In this document: positions 24,861 through 32,800 of the stretch, piece by piece
Numbering within the stretch: the stretch's first letter is position 1
Layout: each line of letters starts with the position of its first letter
Source of the DNA: Arthrobacter sp. AL12
Lineage (GTDB): Bacteria > Actinomycetota > Actinomycetes > Actinomycetales > Micrococcaceae
Direction: 5' to 3'
DNA: 64,000 nt
Assembly: GCF_029960645.1 (NCBI RefSeq)
Contig: NZ_JASBQY010000013.1
Span: 1 to 64,000, forward strand
The notes under the pieces: model-generated
Database searches by the model: none
What the model was told of the DNA's origin: nothing
The model's input: only the letters and a program-made list of their open reading frames with translations
Made by a program: the position numbers and the translations under genes

Positions 24861-27596
24861 CTACTTCTTGGCGGCAGCCTTGCGGGCGGGGGCCTTGCGC
24901 GCCGTCGTCGTGCGCTTGACCGGGCCCTTGGCGCGCTTCTCCGCGAGGAGTTCGACGGCCTGTTCCCGGGTGAGCTCCTCCAGCGAGGTGGAGCGCGGCA
25001 CGGTGATGTTGGTGACGCCGTCGGTGATGTACGGGCCGAAGCGGCCTTCCTTCACCACGATGTTCTTCTCCGAGACCGGGTCCGGACCGAATTCGGCCAG
25101 CGGCGCGACGGCGGCGCGGGCGCCGCGCTGCTTCGGCTGGGAGTAGATCTCCAGGGCCTGCTGCAGGGTGATCGTGAAGATTTCCTCTTCCGAGCCGATG
25201 GACCGGGAGTCCGTGCCCTTCTTCAGGTACGGGCCAAAACGGCCGTTCTGCACCGTGATCGGGGTGCCTTCGGCGTCCGGGCCGAGCACCCGGGGCAGGC
25301 TCATCAGCTGCAGCGCCTCGTCCAGGGTGATGGTGTCCACACTCATCGAGGCGAACAGCGACCCGGTGCGGGGCTTGGCCTTCACCGGCTTCTTCGGCGG
25401 CTTGGGCTTGCCGTTCTTGTAGTACTCGACCGGCTGGTTGGCGAGCTGTTCCTCGGTCATCTCCGGGATGACCTCGGTGACGTAAGCGCCGTAGCGGCCG
25501 TTCTTCGCGACGACGGTGTGCCCGGTGTGCGGGTCCGCGCCGAGCACCCTTTCCTCGGGGGCGGCGGTTTCCATCAGCTCGACCGCCTTGGCCGCGGTGA
25601 GCTCATCCGGGGCCAGATCCTCGGGGACGTTGGCGCGGGCGGCCTCAACCACTTCGCCGGTCTTCGGATCAACGGTGGGCACGGAGCTTTCCAGGTACGG
25701 GCCGAACTTCCCGACCCGCAGGGTGATGCCCTCGGTGATTGGAATGGAGTTGATTTCGCGGGCGTCGATCTCGCCGAGGTTGTTGACGATGCTCAGCAGC
25801 CCGGGGTTGGAATCCTCGCCGAAGTAGAAGTGCTTGAGCCAGGCGGGCCCCTGGGCCTGGCCGTTGGCGATCTTGTCCAGGTCCGCTTCCATGTCGGCCG
25901 TGAACTCGTAGTCCACGTAGTCGTGGAAGTGCTGTTCGAGCAACCGGATCACGGAGAACGCGATCCAGCTCGGGACCAGCGCGGAGCCCTGCTTCCGGAC
26001 GTAGCCGCGGTCCTGGATGGTGGAGATGGTGGAGGCATAGGTCGACGGACGGCCGATGCCCTTCTTTTCCAGCTCGGCGGTCAGCGACGCTTCGGTGAAG
26101 CGCGGCGGCGGGGACGTCTCGTGCCCGACGGCGGCAATCTCCGAGGCGGTGAGCACATCGTCCCTCGCCACGTTCGGCAGCCGGCGGGCCTCGTCGGACT
26201 CGTCGTCGCCGCGGCTTTCGTCCTTGCCCTCCTCGTAGGCGGCGAGGAAGCCGGGGAAGGTGATGACGGTGCCGGAGGCCGAGAACTCGGCGTCGCGGCC
26301 GTCCACAGCGATAGCACCGAGGCGGATCGTGGCGGTCGAGCCCTTGGCATCGGCCATCTGCGAGGCGACGGTGCGCTTCCAGATCAGCTCATAGAGCCGG
26401 AACTCGTCGCCGGAGAGCTGCTTGGCCACCTGGGCCGGGGTGCGGAAGGAGTCACCGGCGGGGCGGATTGCCTCGTGGGCCTCCTGCGCATTCGCGGCCT
26501 TGCCGCTGTAGACGCGCGGGGAGGCGGGAACGTATTCCGGGCCGTACAGCTCGGAGGCCTGGCGCCGCGCGGCCGTGACGGCCTCATTGCTCAGCGCGGA
26601 GGAGTCCGTACGCATATAGGTGATATAGCCGTTTTCGTACAGCCGCTGCGCCACCTGCATGGTGCTCTTGGAGGAGAAGCGCAGCTTGCGGCCGGCCTCC
26701 TGCTGCAGCGTCGAGGTGGTGAACGGCGCGGCCGGGCGGCGGGTGTACGGCTTGGTGTCGACGGAGCGGACGCGGAAATCGGCGTCCTGCAGGCCGGCGG
26801 CGAGGGAGATGGCAAGGTCCTCGTTGAGGTGCACGGCGTTGCGGGAGGTGAGCTCGCCGCTGTCGTTGAAGTCGCGGCCGCTGGCGACCTTGGCGCCGTC
26901 GACCATGGCCAGCTTCGCTTTGAATGAAGAAGCAGTCCCGGACCCGGCGCCGAACTGGCCGGTCAGGTCCCAGTAGGAGGCCGACTTGAAGGCCATCCGT
27001 TCACGCTCGCGGTCCACGACCATGCGCGTCACGACGGACTGCACGCGGCCGGCGGAGAGGCCGCGGGCCACCTTGCGCCAGAGCACCGGGGAAATCTCGT
27101 AGCCGTAGAGGCGGTCCAGCACACGGCGGGTTTCCTGCGCGTCCACCAGGTCCTGGTCGACGTCGCGCAGGTTGTCCATGGCGCGGTGGATGGCTTCCTT
27201 GGTGATTTCACCGAAGGTCATCCGGTAGACCGGCACCTTGGGCTTGAGCACTTCCAGCAGGTGCCACGCGATGGCCTCACCCTCGCGGTCCCCATCGGTT
27301 GCGAGATAGAGGGCATCGGCGTCTTTGAGCTGGGCCTTGAGTTCGGCGACCTTTTTCTTCTTGTCCGGGGACACCACGTAGTACGGCTTGAAGTCGTTGT
27401 CGACGTCGACGGCGAACTTGCCCACCGAGGTCTTCTTCAGTTCCGCCGGCAGTTCCGACGGCTGCGGGAGGTCGCGGATGTGACCAATGGAGGCCTCAAC
27501 GATGAAGCCCTCGCCGAGGTATTTGGCGATGGTCTTGCTCTTGGCGGGAGACTCCACAATCACGAGTTTCTTACCGGTTTTGGCCTTGCTTGGCAC
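24861..27596 (-). CDS. topA: DNA topoisomerase I
   Basis: Type IA topoisomerase relaxing negative supercoils, 911 aa. The Toprim domain is at the N terminus (KKLVIVESPAKSKTI; acidic triad in DGDREGEAI). The active-site tyrosine is in GYITYMRTDSS near residue 325. After the catalytic core come four actinobacterial-type C-terminal repeats recognisable by FGPYL or YGAYV (VGKFGPYLES, NGRYGAYVTE, NGRFGPYLKK, EGRFGPYITD), then a Lys/Ala tail (ARKAPARKAAAKK). The start is GTG 27596 (MPSKAKTGKK) with AGGAG 5 nt upstream. A possible -10 TATGGT lies at about 27652-27657. Confidence 0.96.
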   Translation of the reverse strand: MPSKAKTGKKLVIVESPAKSKTIAKYLGEGFIVEASIGHIRDLPQPSELPAELKKTSVGKFAVDVDNDFKPYYVVSPDKKKKVAELKAQLKDADALYLATDGDREGEAIAWHLLEVLKPKVPVYRMTFGEITKEAIHRAMDNLRDVDQDLVDAQETRRVLDRLYGYEISPVLWRKVARGLSAGRVQSVVTRMVVDRERERMAFKSASYWDLTGQFGAGSGTASSFKAKLAMVDGAKVASGRDFNDSGELTSRNAVHLNEDLAISLAAGLQDADFRVRSVDTKPYTRRPAAPFTTSTLQQEAGRKLRFSSKSTMQVAQRLYENGYITYMRTDSSALSNEAVTAARRQASELYGPEYVPASPRVYSGKAANAQEAHEAIRPAGDSFRTPAQVAKQLSGDEFRLYELIWKRTVASQMADAKGSTATIRLGAIAVDGRDAEFSASGTVITFPGFLAAYEEGKDESRGDDESDEARRLPNVARDDVLTASEIAAVGHETSPPPRFTEASLTAELEKKGIGRPSTYASTISTIQDRGYVRKQGSALVPSWIAFSVIRLLEQHFHDYVDYEFTADMEADLDKIANGQAQGPAWLKHFYFGEDSNPGLLSIVNNLGEIDAREINSIPITEGITLRVGKFGPYLESSVPTVDPKTGEVVEAARANVPEDLAPDELTAAKAVELMETAAPEERVLGADPHTGHTVVAKNGRYGAYVTEVIPEMTEEQLANQPVEYYKNGKPKPPKKPVKAKPRTGSLFASMSVDTITLDEALQLMSLPRVLGPDAEGTPITVQNGRFGPYLKKGTDSRSIGSEEEIFTITLQQALEIYSQPKQRGARAAVAPLAEFGPDPVSEKNIVVKEGRFGPYITDGVTNITVPRSTSLEELTREQAVELLAEKRAKGPVKRTTTARKAPARKAAAKK

Positions 27597-27777
27597 GGTG
27601 CTCCTACAGAAAAAGGTTGCTCGGGCAGATGCGCCCATACCCGCCTAGTTCACCATATTTTGCGGATTACCGCGCATCCAGCCCCAAACGGAGGGGCCCC
27701 GGGCACGACTTGAGGACGTAATGAACCCCCGTCAGGCAGGCCTCCGCAGGGCCCGGCCAGGGCGGCCCGCGCCGCTC

Positions 27778-28446
27778 TCAGGCGGGGCTGCCGGAGGGCT
27801 TCGCCGGAGGCTTTCCGCGGTCATCCGGGATCATCGACCACAGGGTCGCCATCCGCTCCGCCCCGTCGGGGACCTGGTCCGGATCCTCCAGCTCGTAGTC
27901 CCGCAGCAGCTCGAAGAGCCGGTTGTTCAGCTCCTCCCGCTGGTCCCGGGTCAGATAGAGCAGGTTGCTGGCCAGCACCACGGAGGAGGGCCCGTCCACG
28001 GCCTCGCCGCGCTGGCGCTGCTCGTCCCGGGTCTTGGCGTAGGCGTTGACGCGCCGGCGGTAGGCGTCCAGTTCAAGGTCCAGCACGGCGAATTCTGGGC
28101 TCGCCACCCCGCCGCCCGAGTTGATGGTGAAGTCGGTGCCCGCGGCTTTCCAGCGGCGCTCCCGCGCGTCGCCGGCGGTGGCGGCCGGGACCACGATGCC
28201 CCACTTCTGCAGCGCGCGCAGGTGGTAGCTCATGGCGCTCGGGGTGAGGCCGGTCTGCGCGGCGAGTTCGGTGGCGGTCCGGCTCACCTGGGTTGAATAC
28301 AGTTCGGAGATGACTTCCAGGCGGGCAGCGTGGGCCAGCGCCCTGATCGCCTTCGGGTCTGTGATCTCCACTTTCTTCTCCGGGCGCTGCCGGCGTTTGG
28401 GCGCCGGCGGGACCGGTGACTCCGCCGTTGGGGTTTCTGCATTCAC
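27778..28446 (-). CDS. winged-helix (ArsR-like) transcriptional regulator
   Basis: A 222-aa regulator with a basic N-terminal tail (PKRRQRPEKKVEI) and an ArsR/HTH_20 domain at about residues 30-105 (IRALAHAARLEVISELYS, then TGLTPSAMSYHLRALQKWG). The long helical C-terminal region (YRRRVNAYAKTRDEQRQRGE) is typical of regulators paired with MFS exporters. The start is GTG 28446, exactly 6 nt after a TAGACT box (plus-strand 28453-28458) with TTTCAT 17 bp further, indicating a leaderless message. It is divergent from an MFS gene, with a shared inverted repeat between them. Confidence 0.87.
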   Translation of the reverse strand: MNAETPTAESPVPPAPKRRQRPEKKVEITDPKAIRALAHAARLEVISELYSTQVSRTATELAAQTGLTPSAMSYHLRALQKWGIVVPAATAGDARERRWKAAGTDFTINSGGGVASPEFAVLDLELDAYRRRVNAYAKTRDEQRQRGEAVDGPSSVVLASNLLYLTRDQREELNNRLFELLRDYELEDPDQVPDGAERMATLWSMIPDDRGKPPAKPSGSPA

Positions 28447-28467
28447 ACCACCAGTCTACCGAGCTTC

Positions 28468-28521
28468 AGCAAACTATGAAAGAAATGCTTGACACCAAAA
28501 TGTACCGGAGAGTAGTTTGCT
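28468..28521. promoter_or_regulatory. divergent leaderless promoters with shared inverted-repeat operator
   Basis: AGCAAACTA (28468-28476) and TAGTTTGCT (28513-28521) are a perfect 9-bp inverted repeat 36 bp apart. The left half lies in the spacer of the regulator's promoter. The right half overlaps the TAGTTT -10 of the MFS gene, whose -35 is TTGACA (28489-28494). Occupying both sites would shut off both genes, consistent with an autoregulating repressor. Confidence 0.72.
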
Positions 28522-28525
28522 ATTT

Positions 28526-29902
28526 ATGAAACAGGCATTTCATACGGCGCCGGGTGCCGCCCCGCCCGCGCAGCCCCTCTGGCGCAACCGGGACTTCGTC
28601 CTGGCCAGCAGTGCCCGTTTCATTGCCACCGCCGGCATGGGCGCCGTCATCATCAGCGTCATGCTACACCTTCAGAACCTCGCCGCCGCCGGCCAGACGT
28701 CCGTCGCCGGACCCTGGCTCGTCGCGGCCTATCTGCTCTCCTCGGCCCTCCCGCTGGTGCTGCTGGCGCCGTGGGCGGGCCGGCTGGCCGACACCCGGGA
28801 TTCCAGGACGCTGGCGACGGCGTCCTCCGTGGTCAGTGCCGCGGCGGTCGCCGGGATGGGGCTGGGCATGCAGTATCTGGACAACTACCTGCCGGTGCTG
28901 TTCGCCATGACTTTCCTCCTCGACACCGCCCAGGCGGTGGCCGGGCCGACCTGGCAGGCCCTCCTGCCCCGGATCGTGGGCGAGGAACGGACCCCGCGGG
29001 CGCTGGGCACCATGCAGGCCACCATCATGATCGCCGGCATGGTGGGGCCGGTGGCCGGCGGGCTGCTCAGCGGCTGGGGCGGATCCGGCCTGGTGTTTGT
29101 CGTGGCCAGCGGCTGCTACCTGGCGATGGCCGCCGGTGCCATGCTGATCCGGACCCGCCGTGGCACGGCCGCCGAGCGGGTCGGCAAGGAGCCTCCGGCC
29201 CTGCTGGACGGGCTGCGCCTGATCCGGCGCGACGGCCTGGTCTGGGCTCTGGTCCTTGGGGCGCTGTTCTTCATCACCGTCGGCGAGGCGACCAACGTCC
29301 TTGAGGTGTTTCTGGCCCGCGACGAGCTCGGCGCCACCGAGACGCAGTACGGGCTGCTGGCCGCGTCGTTCGGCCTTGGGATGGCGTCCGGGGCGGGGCT
29401 GGCCAGCCGGATCACCACCCATCCCATCCGGCTGCGCGCGCTGCTGGTTTCGATGGCCCTGACCTCGGCCTTCCTGGGGATCATGTCCCTGGTGCCGAAC
29501 ATGGAATTGTTGTTCGTCGCCTACACCGCCATGGGGGCAAGCTGCGGGATGCTGAATGCGTGCTTCGGGGCGATTGCGATCATGCGGATCCCGGAAAGCG
29601 GCCGCGGCCAGGCCATGGCGATCATCGGCGGCATGACCCGGGCCGTCGCGATCGGGGCGCTCGCGCTGGGCGGGCTGCTCGGCGCGCTGCTCCCCATCCG
29701 GGTGAGCTTCCTGGTCGCCGGGGTGGGCGGGGTCCTGGCGGCCCTGGCCGTCACCGCGTATGTCCTGCCGCGCTACGGCCGCGAGGGCGCGGCGACTCCC
29801 GCGGTCCCCGCTGCCGGTGCTGCACCGGCCGCGGAGTCCGCAGCTCCGGCCGCGCTGGGCACAGCCGGTGCTGCACCGGCCGCTGCGTCAGGCGGGCAGT
29901 AG
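28526..29902 (+). CDS. MFS transporter (exporter type)
   Basis: A 458-aa major facilitator with about 12 hydrophobic segments. The loop WAGRLADTRDSRTL after helix 2 is the motif A equivalent, and the N-terminal part resembles MFS_3/enterobactin-exporter-type permeases. ATG 28526 lies 7 nt after the -10 box, giving a leaderless start; a TTG three codons earlier has a GGAG and is an alternative. The C-terminal tail is Ala/Pro-rich and repetitive. Substrate unknown; pairing with a divergent regulator suggests drug or metabolite efflux. The 3' end overlaps the convergent methyltransferase gene by 15 bp. Confidence 0.88.
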   Translation: MKQAFHTAPGAAPPAQPLWRNRDFVLASSARFIATAGMGAVIISVMLHLQNLAAAGQTSVAGPWLVAAYLLSSALPLVLLAPWAGRLADTRDSRTLATASSVVSAAAVAGMGLGMQYLDNYLPVLFAMTFLLDTAQAVAGPTWQALLPRIVGEERTPRALGTMQATIMIAGMVGPVAGGLLSGWGGSGLVFVVASGCYLAMAAGAMLIRTRRGTAAERVGKEPPALLDGLRLIRRDGLVWALVLGALFFITVGEATNVLEVFLARDELGATETQYGLLAASFGLGMASGAGLASRITTHPIRLRALLVSMALTSAFLGIMSLVPNMELLFVAYTAMGASCGMLNACFGAIAIMRIPESGRGQAMAIIGGMTRAVAIGALALGGLLGALLPIRVSFLVAGVGGVLAALAVTAYVLPRYGREGAATPAVPAAGAAPAAESAAPAALGTAGAAPAAASGGQ

Positions 29903-31555
29903 GAAGCCGTCGCGGACCAGGTTCGCCACCTCGTGGAGGAGCCCGGCGCGGAAGGTCCCGGCGTCCCAGTCCTCGCCCCCGCCCAGGAGCGCCTCCAGGG
30001 CGCCGGTGATCTGCCCGACGGACAGGTCTCCGTCGCATGCTGAGACAAAGCCGGCCAGTTCGGTGCTGAGCAGGTTCGTGCGGCGCAGACCCGCACCCTG
30101 GCGCAGCAGGATGACGCCGGGGTGTTCGGCTCCCGGTCTTTGGTGCCGCTCCTCGGTGACGTCCTCGGCCACGAGCAGGTGCTCGGCCGACAGGTCATGG
30201 ACGGCCAGCCAGTCGGCGCGTTCCACGGCGGCACCCAGGTGCGGGCCGGCGGGCTGCTCGATCGGATAGGTGATCTCCTCGAAGCGCCTCAGCACCGGAG
30301 TGGCGCCTTGGGCCGGCCGCCGCAGCCAGATCATCCCGAAACCGATGGCCTCGACGTTGCGGGATGCGAAATCGTCCAGGTACGCGGCGTACGAGTACTG
30401 GTAGAGGAGCCGGTCGCGGGCCTCGGAGGCGTCCTGCAGCCAGGTCTCGGCGTACTGTTCCGGGCTGACCTGCTCGCGCTGGATGAACCATGCGTCCGCG
30501 TCCGGGCCGGCCCAGCCCTGCGGCCGTTCGTCCCATGCCGCGCCCGCCGGGATCTCCCAGTTCCCCAGGAGCTGGGCTGTCCCGCCGGGGGCAAGGACCG
30601 ACGGGAGGGCCCGGACCAGCGACGCGACGATGTCATCGCCCGGCAGGCCGCCGTCGCGGTAGGTGAACTGGTCCGCGGCAGCCTCCCCAAGGCTGCGCGG
30701 CGTGATCACGAACGGCGGGTTGGAGACCACCAGCTCAAACTCCTCGCCCGCGACCGGATCGAGCAGGGAGCCCCGGCGCAGGCTCACCCGGGCTTCCGGG
30801 TCGGAGGGGTCCAGGTGCAGTTCGCCGGCGTTGAGCAGCAGGTTGAAGCGGGTGAACGCGAGGGAGCGGTCGGAGATGTCGGTGGCCGTCACGTGCTCGG
30901 CATGGTGGAGCAGGTGGAAGGTCTGGATGCCGCAGCCAGTGCCGAGATCCAGCGCCCGGGCCACGTGCCGGCGGGCGGTGACCTGCACCAGCGTGGCGGA
31001 GGCCTGCCCGATCCCGAGGACGTGGTCGTGGCGCAGCACTCCGGGGCGCTGGTGGGCGGCGAGATCGCTGGCTACCCAGAGCTCCGCGCCGCCGCTGCTG
31101 AAAGTGTTTTCCCTCTGGGCGCCTTCCCCCTGGGTGCCTTCCCCGGCGGTTCCGTTCCAGCCGTAGGGCCGCAGGTCCACCTTCGCCTGGACCAGACCGT
31201 CGGCGGACGGCTCCACGAGGCCCAGTTCCAGCAGGCCCGCGGTGCGGATGCCAGGCAGCGCCGCGTCGAGGGTGGCGGCGGGCTGCGGTTCGGCCAGCAG
31301 CCAGAAGCGGACGACGGCGGCGAGCGCCGCCGTCGTCCGCTCCCCGCGGCGGGCACTCTCGGTGGCGATCAGCGCGGGAACCAGCTGGTCCCGGCTCAGG
31401 GCGCTGTGCGCGGCGTCGCCGAGGAGTCCGGCGACGCCGTCGACGGTGTAGCCGATGCCGCGCAGGTCCGCGGCCAGGGCTTCGAGCAGTCCGGGGAGGT
31501 CGCTGCGCGGGGCGTCGGGGGTGTTGCCGGCCGTGAAATGCGTTGAGGGAGTCAC
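29888..31555 (-). CDS. class I SAM-dependent methyltransferase (HemK/PrmC-like core)
   Basis: A large 555-aa protein. Residues 1-180 form a helical N-terminal domain of the type found on actinobacterial relatives of RsmC/HemK enzymes. The SAM site follows (ARALDLGTGCGIQTFHLLHH), then VTATDISDRSLAFTRFN and the substrate-orienting VVSNPPFVITP. The NPPF motif indicates methylation of an amide or exocyclic amine (glutamine, adenine or guanine N2). A long C-terminal domain without known motifs completes the protein. GTG 31555 lies 6 nt after a TAAACT -10 box (plus-strand 31562-31567). The target is unknown. Confidence 0.85.
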   Translation of the reverse strand: MTPSTHFTAGNTPDAPRSDLPGLLEALAADLRGIGYTVDGVAGLLGDAAHSALSRDQLVPALIATESARRGERTTAALAAVVRFWLLAEPQPAATLDAALPGIRTAGLLELGLVEPSADGLVQAKVDLRPYGWNGTAGEGTQGEGAQRENTFSSGGAELWVASDLAAHQRPGVLRHDHVLGIGQASATLVQVTARRHVARALDLGTGCGIQTFHLLHHAEHVTATDISDRSLAFTRFNLLLNAGELHLDPSDPEARVSLRRGSLLDPVAGEEFELVVSNPPFVITPRSLGEAAADQFTYRDGGLPGDDIVASLVRALPSVLAPGGTAQLLGNWEIPAGAAWDERPQGWAGPDADAWFIQREQVSPEQYAETWLQDASEARDRLLYQYSYAAYLDDFASRNVEAIGFGMIWLRRPAQGATPVLRRFEEITYPIEQPAGPHLGAAVERADWLAVHDLSAEHLLVAEDVTEERHQRPGAEHPGVILLRQGAGLRRTNLLSTELAGFVSACDGDLSVGQITGALEALLGGGEDWDAGTFRAGLLHEVANLVRDGFLLPA

Positions 31556-31679
31556 CGGACAAGTTTAGTCCCGGCCTGGCGGCCCCGGGGCTTGCGGGCC
31601 CGACGCGCGGGGGCGCCGGCAGGGGCGTGGGGCCGGGGGGCGGCCCCTGGGCCGCCGGGCAGGGGCTGGAGGCCTCGGC

Positions 31680-32450
31680 CTAGAGGTGCTTCGCGGCGTA
31701 GATCCGGAGGGCGTCGCGGACGAAGGTTGCCCCGGCTTCGCCGCCGTAGTTCGAGGCGAACCGCGGATCGGCAACATACATCTCGCCGAGGCCGGTGACG
31801 TAGCCCCTCACGTCGCCGTCACTGCCGGCGGCGGAGGCCGAGGCGGGCGTGCCGGGTATTCCGGTGAGCCATTCAACCTGCCGCCGGGCCAGCTTCTGCG
31901 CCTCGGCGCTGTCCGCGGCGGCACCGGACTCCGCCACCGCGATCCAGTCGCTGCCCAGCTGCCGGGAACGCTGCTTCCAGGCCTCCTGCCCGGCCGGGCC
32001 CATCCCGCGCCACCAGGAATCGCCCTGCGCGTAGGCGTCCTTGCCCCAGCGCTCCTCGACCTCATCCTTGTACTGCGTGTGGTCGAAGCCGTCGAACATT
32101 ATCTCCGCCATGATCTGTCCTCCTTCTCTGAGTGCTTCAATCGTCTGCCGGACCGAGGCGACCTGCCGTGCCAGCCGGTCCTGTTCCTGCCGGAGCCAGC
32201 CCAGGTGCCGGCCCAGTGCCTTGACGGCATCAGGCTCGTGGCCGAGGACCTCGGCGATGGCCGGGAGCCCCAGCCCCAGGTCCCGCAGGAGCAGGATGCG
32301 CTGCAGCCGCACTAGGGAGGCCTGGTCGTAGAACCGGTAGCCGTTGTCGCCGGTCCGGCTGGGCTTGAGCAGCCCGACGTCGTCGTAGTGGCGCAGTGTC
32401 CGGCTCGTGGTCCCGGCGATCCTGGCGATCTGTTGCACGGACCATTCCAT
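31680..32450 (-). CDS. MerR-family regulator with TipAS antibiotic-recognition domain
   Basis: The N-terminal MerR winged helix (WSVQQIARIAGTTSRTLRHYDDVGLLKPSRTGDNGYRFY) is followed by a coiled-coil dimerisation helix (residues ~75-115). A TipAS domain comes next (KDEVEERWGKDAYAQGDSWW, C-terminal FVRDALRIYAAKHL). In Streptomyces TipAL, this domain covalently or tightly binds thiopeptides and other amphipathic drugs and switches the regulator on. The 256-aa length matches. Its own promoter has the stretched MerR-type spacer, so it probably activates itself. No resistance gene is adjacent; the nearest is the MFS gene 2 kb away. Confidence 0.92.
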   Translation of the reverse strand: MEWSVQQIARIAGTTSRTLRHYDDVGLLKPSRTGDNGYRFYDQASLVRLQRILLLRDLGLGLPAIAEVLGHEPDAVKALGRHLGWLRQEQDRLARQVASVRQTIEALREGGQIMAEIMFDGFDHTQYKDEVEERWGKDAYAQGDSWWRGMGPAGQEAWKQRSRQLGSDWIAVAESGAAADSAEAQKLARRQVEWLTGIPGTPASASAAGSDGDVRGYVTGLGEMYVADPRFASNYGGEAGATFVRDALRIYAAKHL

Positions 32451-32501
32451 GTGGCTGCCCCCTTACGTTCCGGAACCGGCCGCGTCCGGGCCGGTAACCC
32501 G

Positions 32502-32532
32502 ATGCTAGGGCTTGACGCTACGTCAAGGTCAA
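32502..32532 (-). promoter_or_regulatory. MerR-type promoter with 19-bp spacer and dyad
   Basis: On the minus strand TTGACC (32527-32532) and TAGCAT (32502-32507) are separated by 19 bp. The spacer contains most of a perfect dyad CTTGACG-CTA-CGTCAAG (32511-32527). An overlong spacer filled by a palindrome is the classic MerR-activated promoter. Confidence 0.82.
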
Positions 32533-32637
32533 GGCCCGCCCCTGGACCTGGCGTTCAGCCGGCACGAGCGGGGTCAGCCGGGACGAGCGGGGTCAGCCGG
32601 GACCTGGCGCTTCCGCCGGGACGCCGGCCGACTGCCG

Positions 32638-32722
32638 TAGCATTGGCCGTATGTACACGCAGCAGCGATTTATCAGCCCTCGGCCGCTTTCCGGCCGCAC
32701 GGGCTTCTTGTCGGGCGCATAA
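32638..32722 (+). promoter_or_regulatory. leader region of the SrmL-like gene with leaderless small ORF
   Basis: TAGCAT (32638-32643) stands 7 nt before ATG 32651. That ATG opens a 23-codon ORF (MYTQQRFISPRPLSGRTGFL, then SGA, stop TAA 32720-32722) with one Tyr and two Phe. Downstream are CAGCCGC / GCGGCTG (about 32726-32756) and GAGGG / CCCTC hairpins before the main start. The layout resembles an attenuator, but the aromatic content is modest. The 350-bp gap 32451-32800 otherwise holds only the MerR promoter. Confidence 0.4.
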
Positions 32723-32800
32723 CTGCAGCCGCCGGGGTCCGTCCGGTGCAGCGGCTGAGGGTGAAGTTCCCCCTCCCGCACTCCAGACCAAGGACCCCTC

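Noticed and set aside
24657..26927. A 756-codon plus-strand frame opposite topA
   Set aside because: Antisense of topoisomerase I, starting inside an intergenic repeat.
32638..32800. T-box riboswitch ahead of the PheS-like gene
   Set aside because: I could not find a convincing T-box sequence (TGGNACCGCG-type bulge) or a stem I specifier loop; a short ORF plus hairpins fits better.
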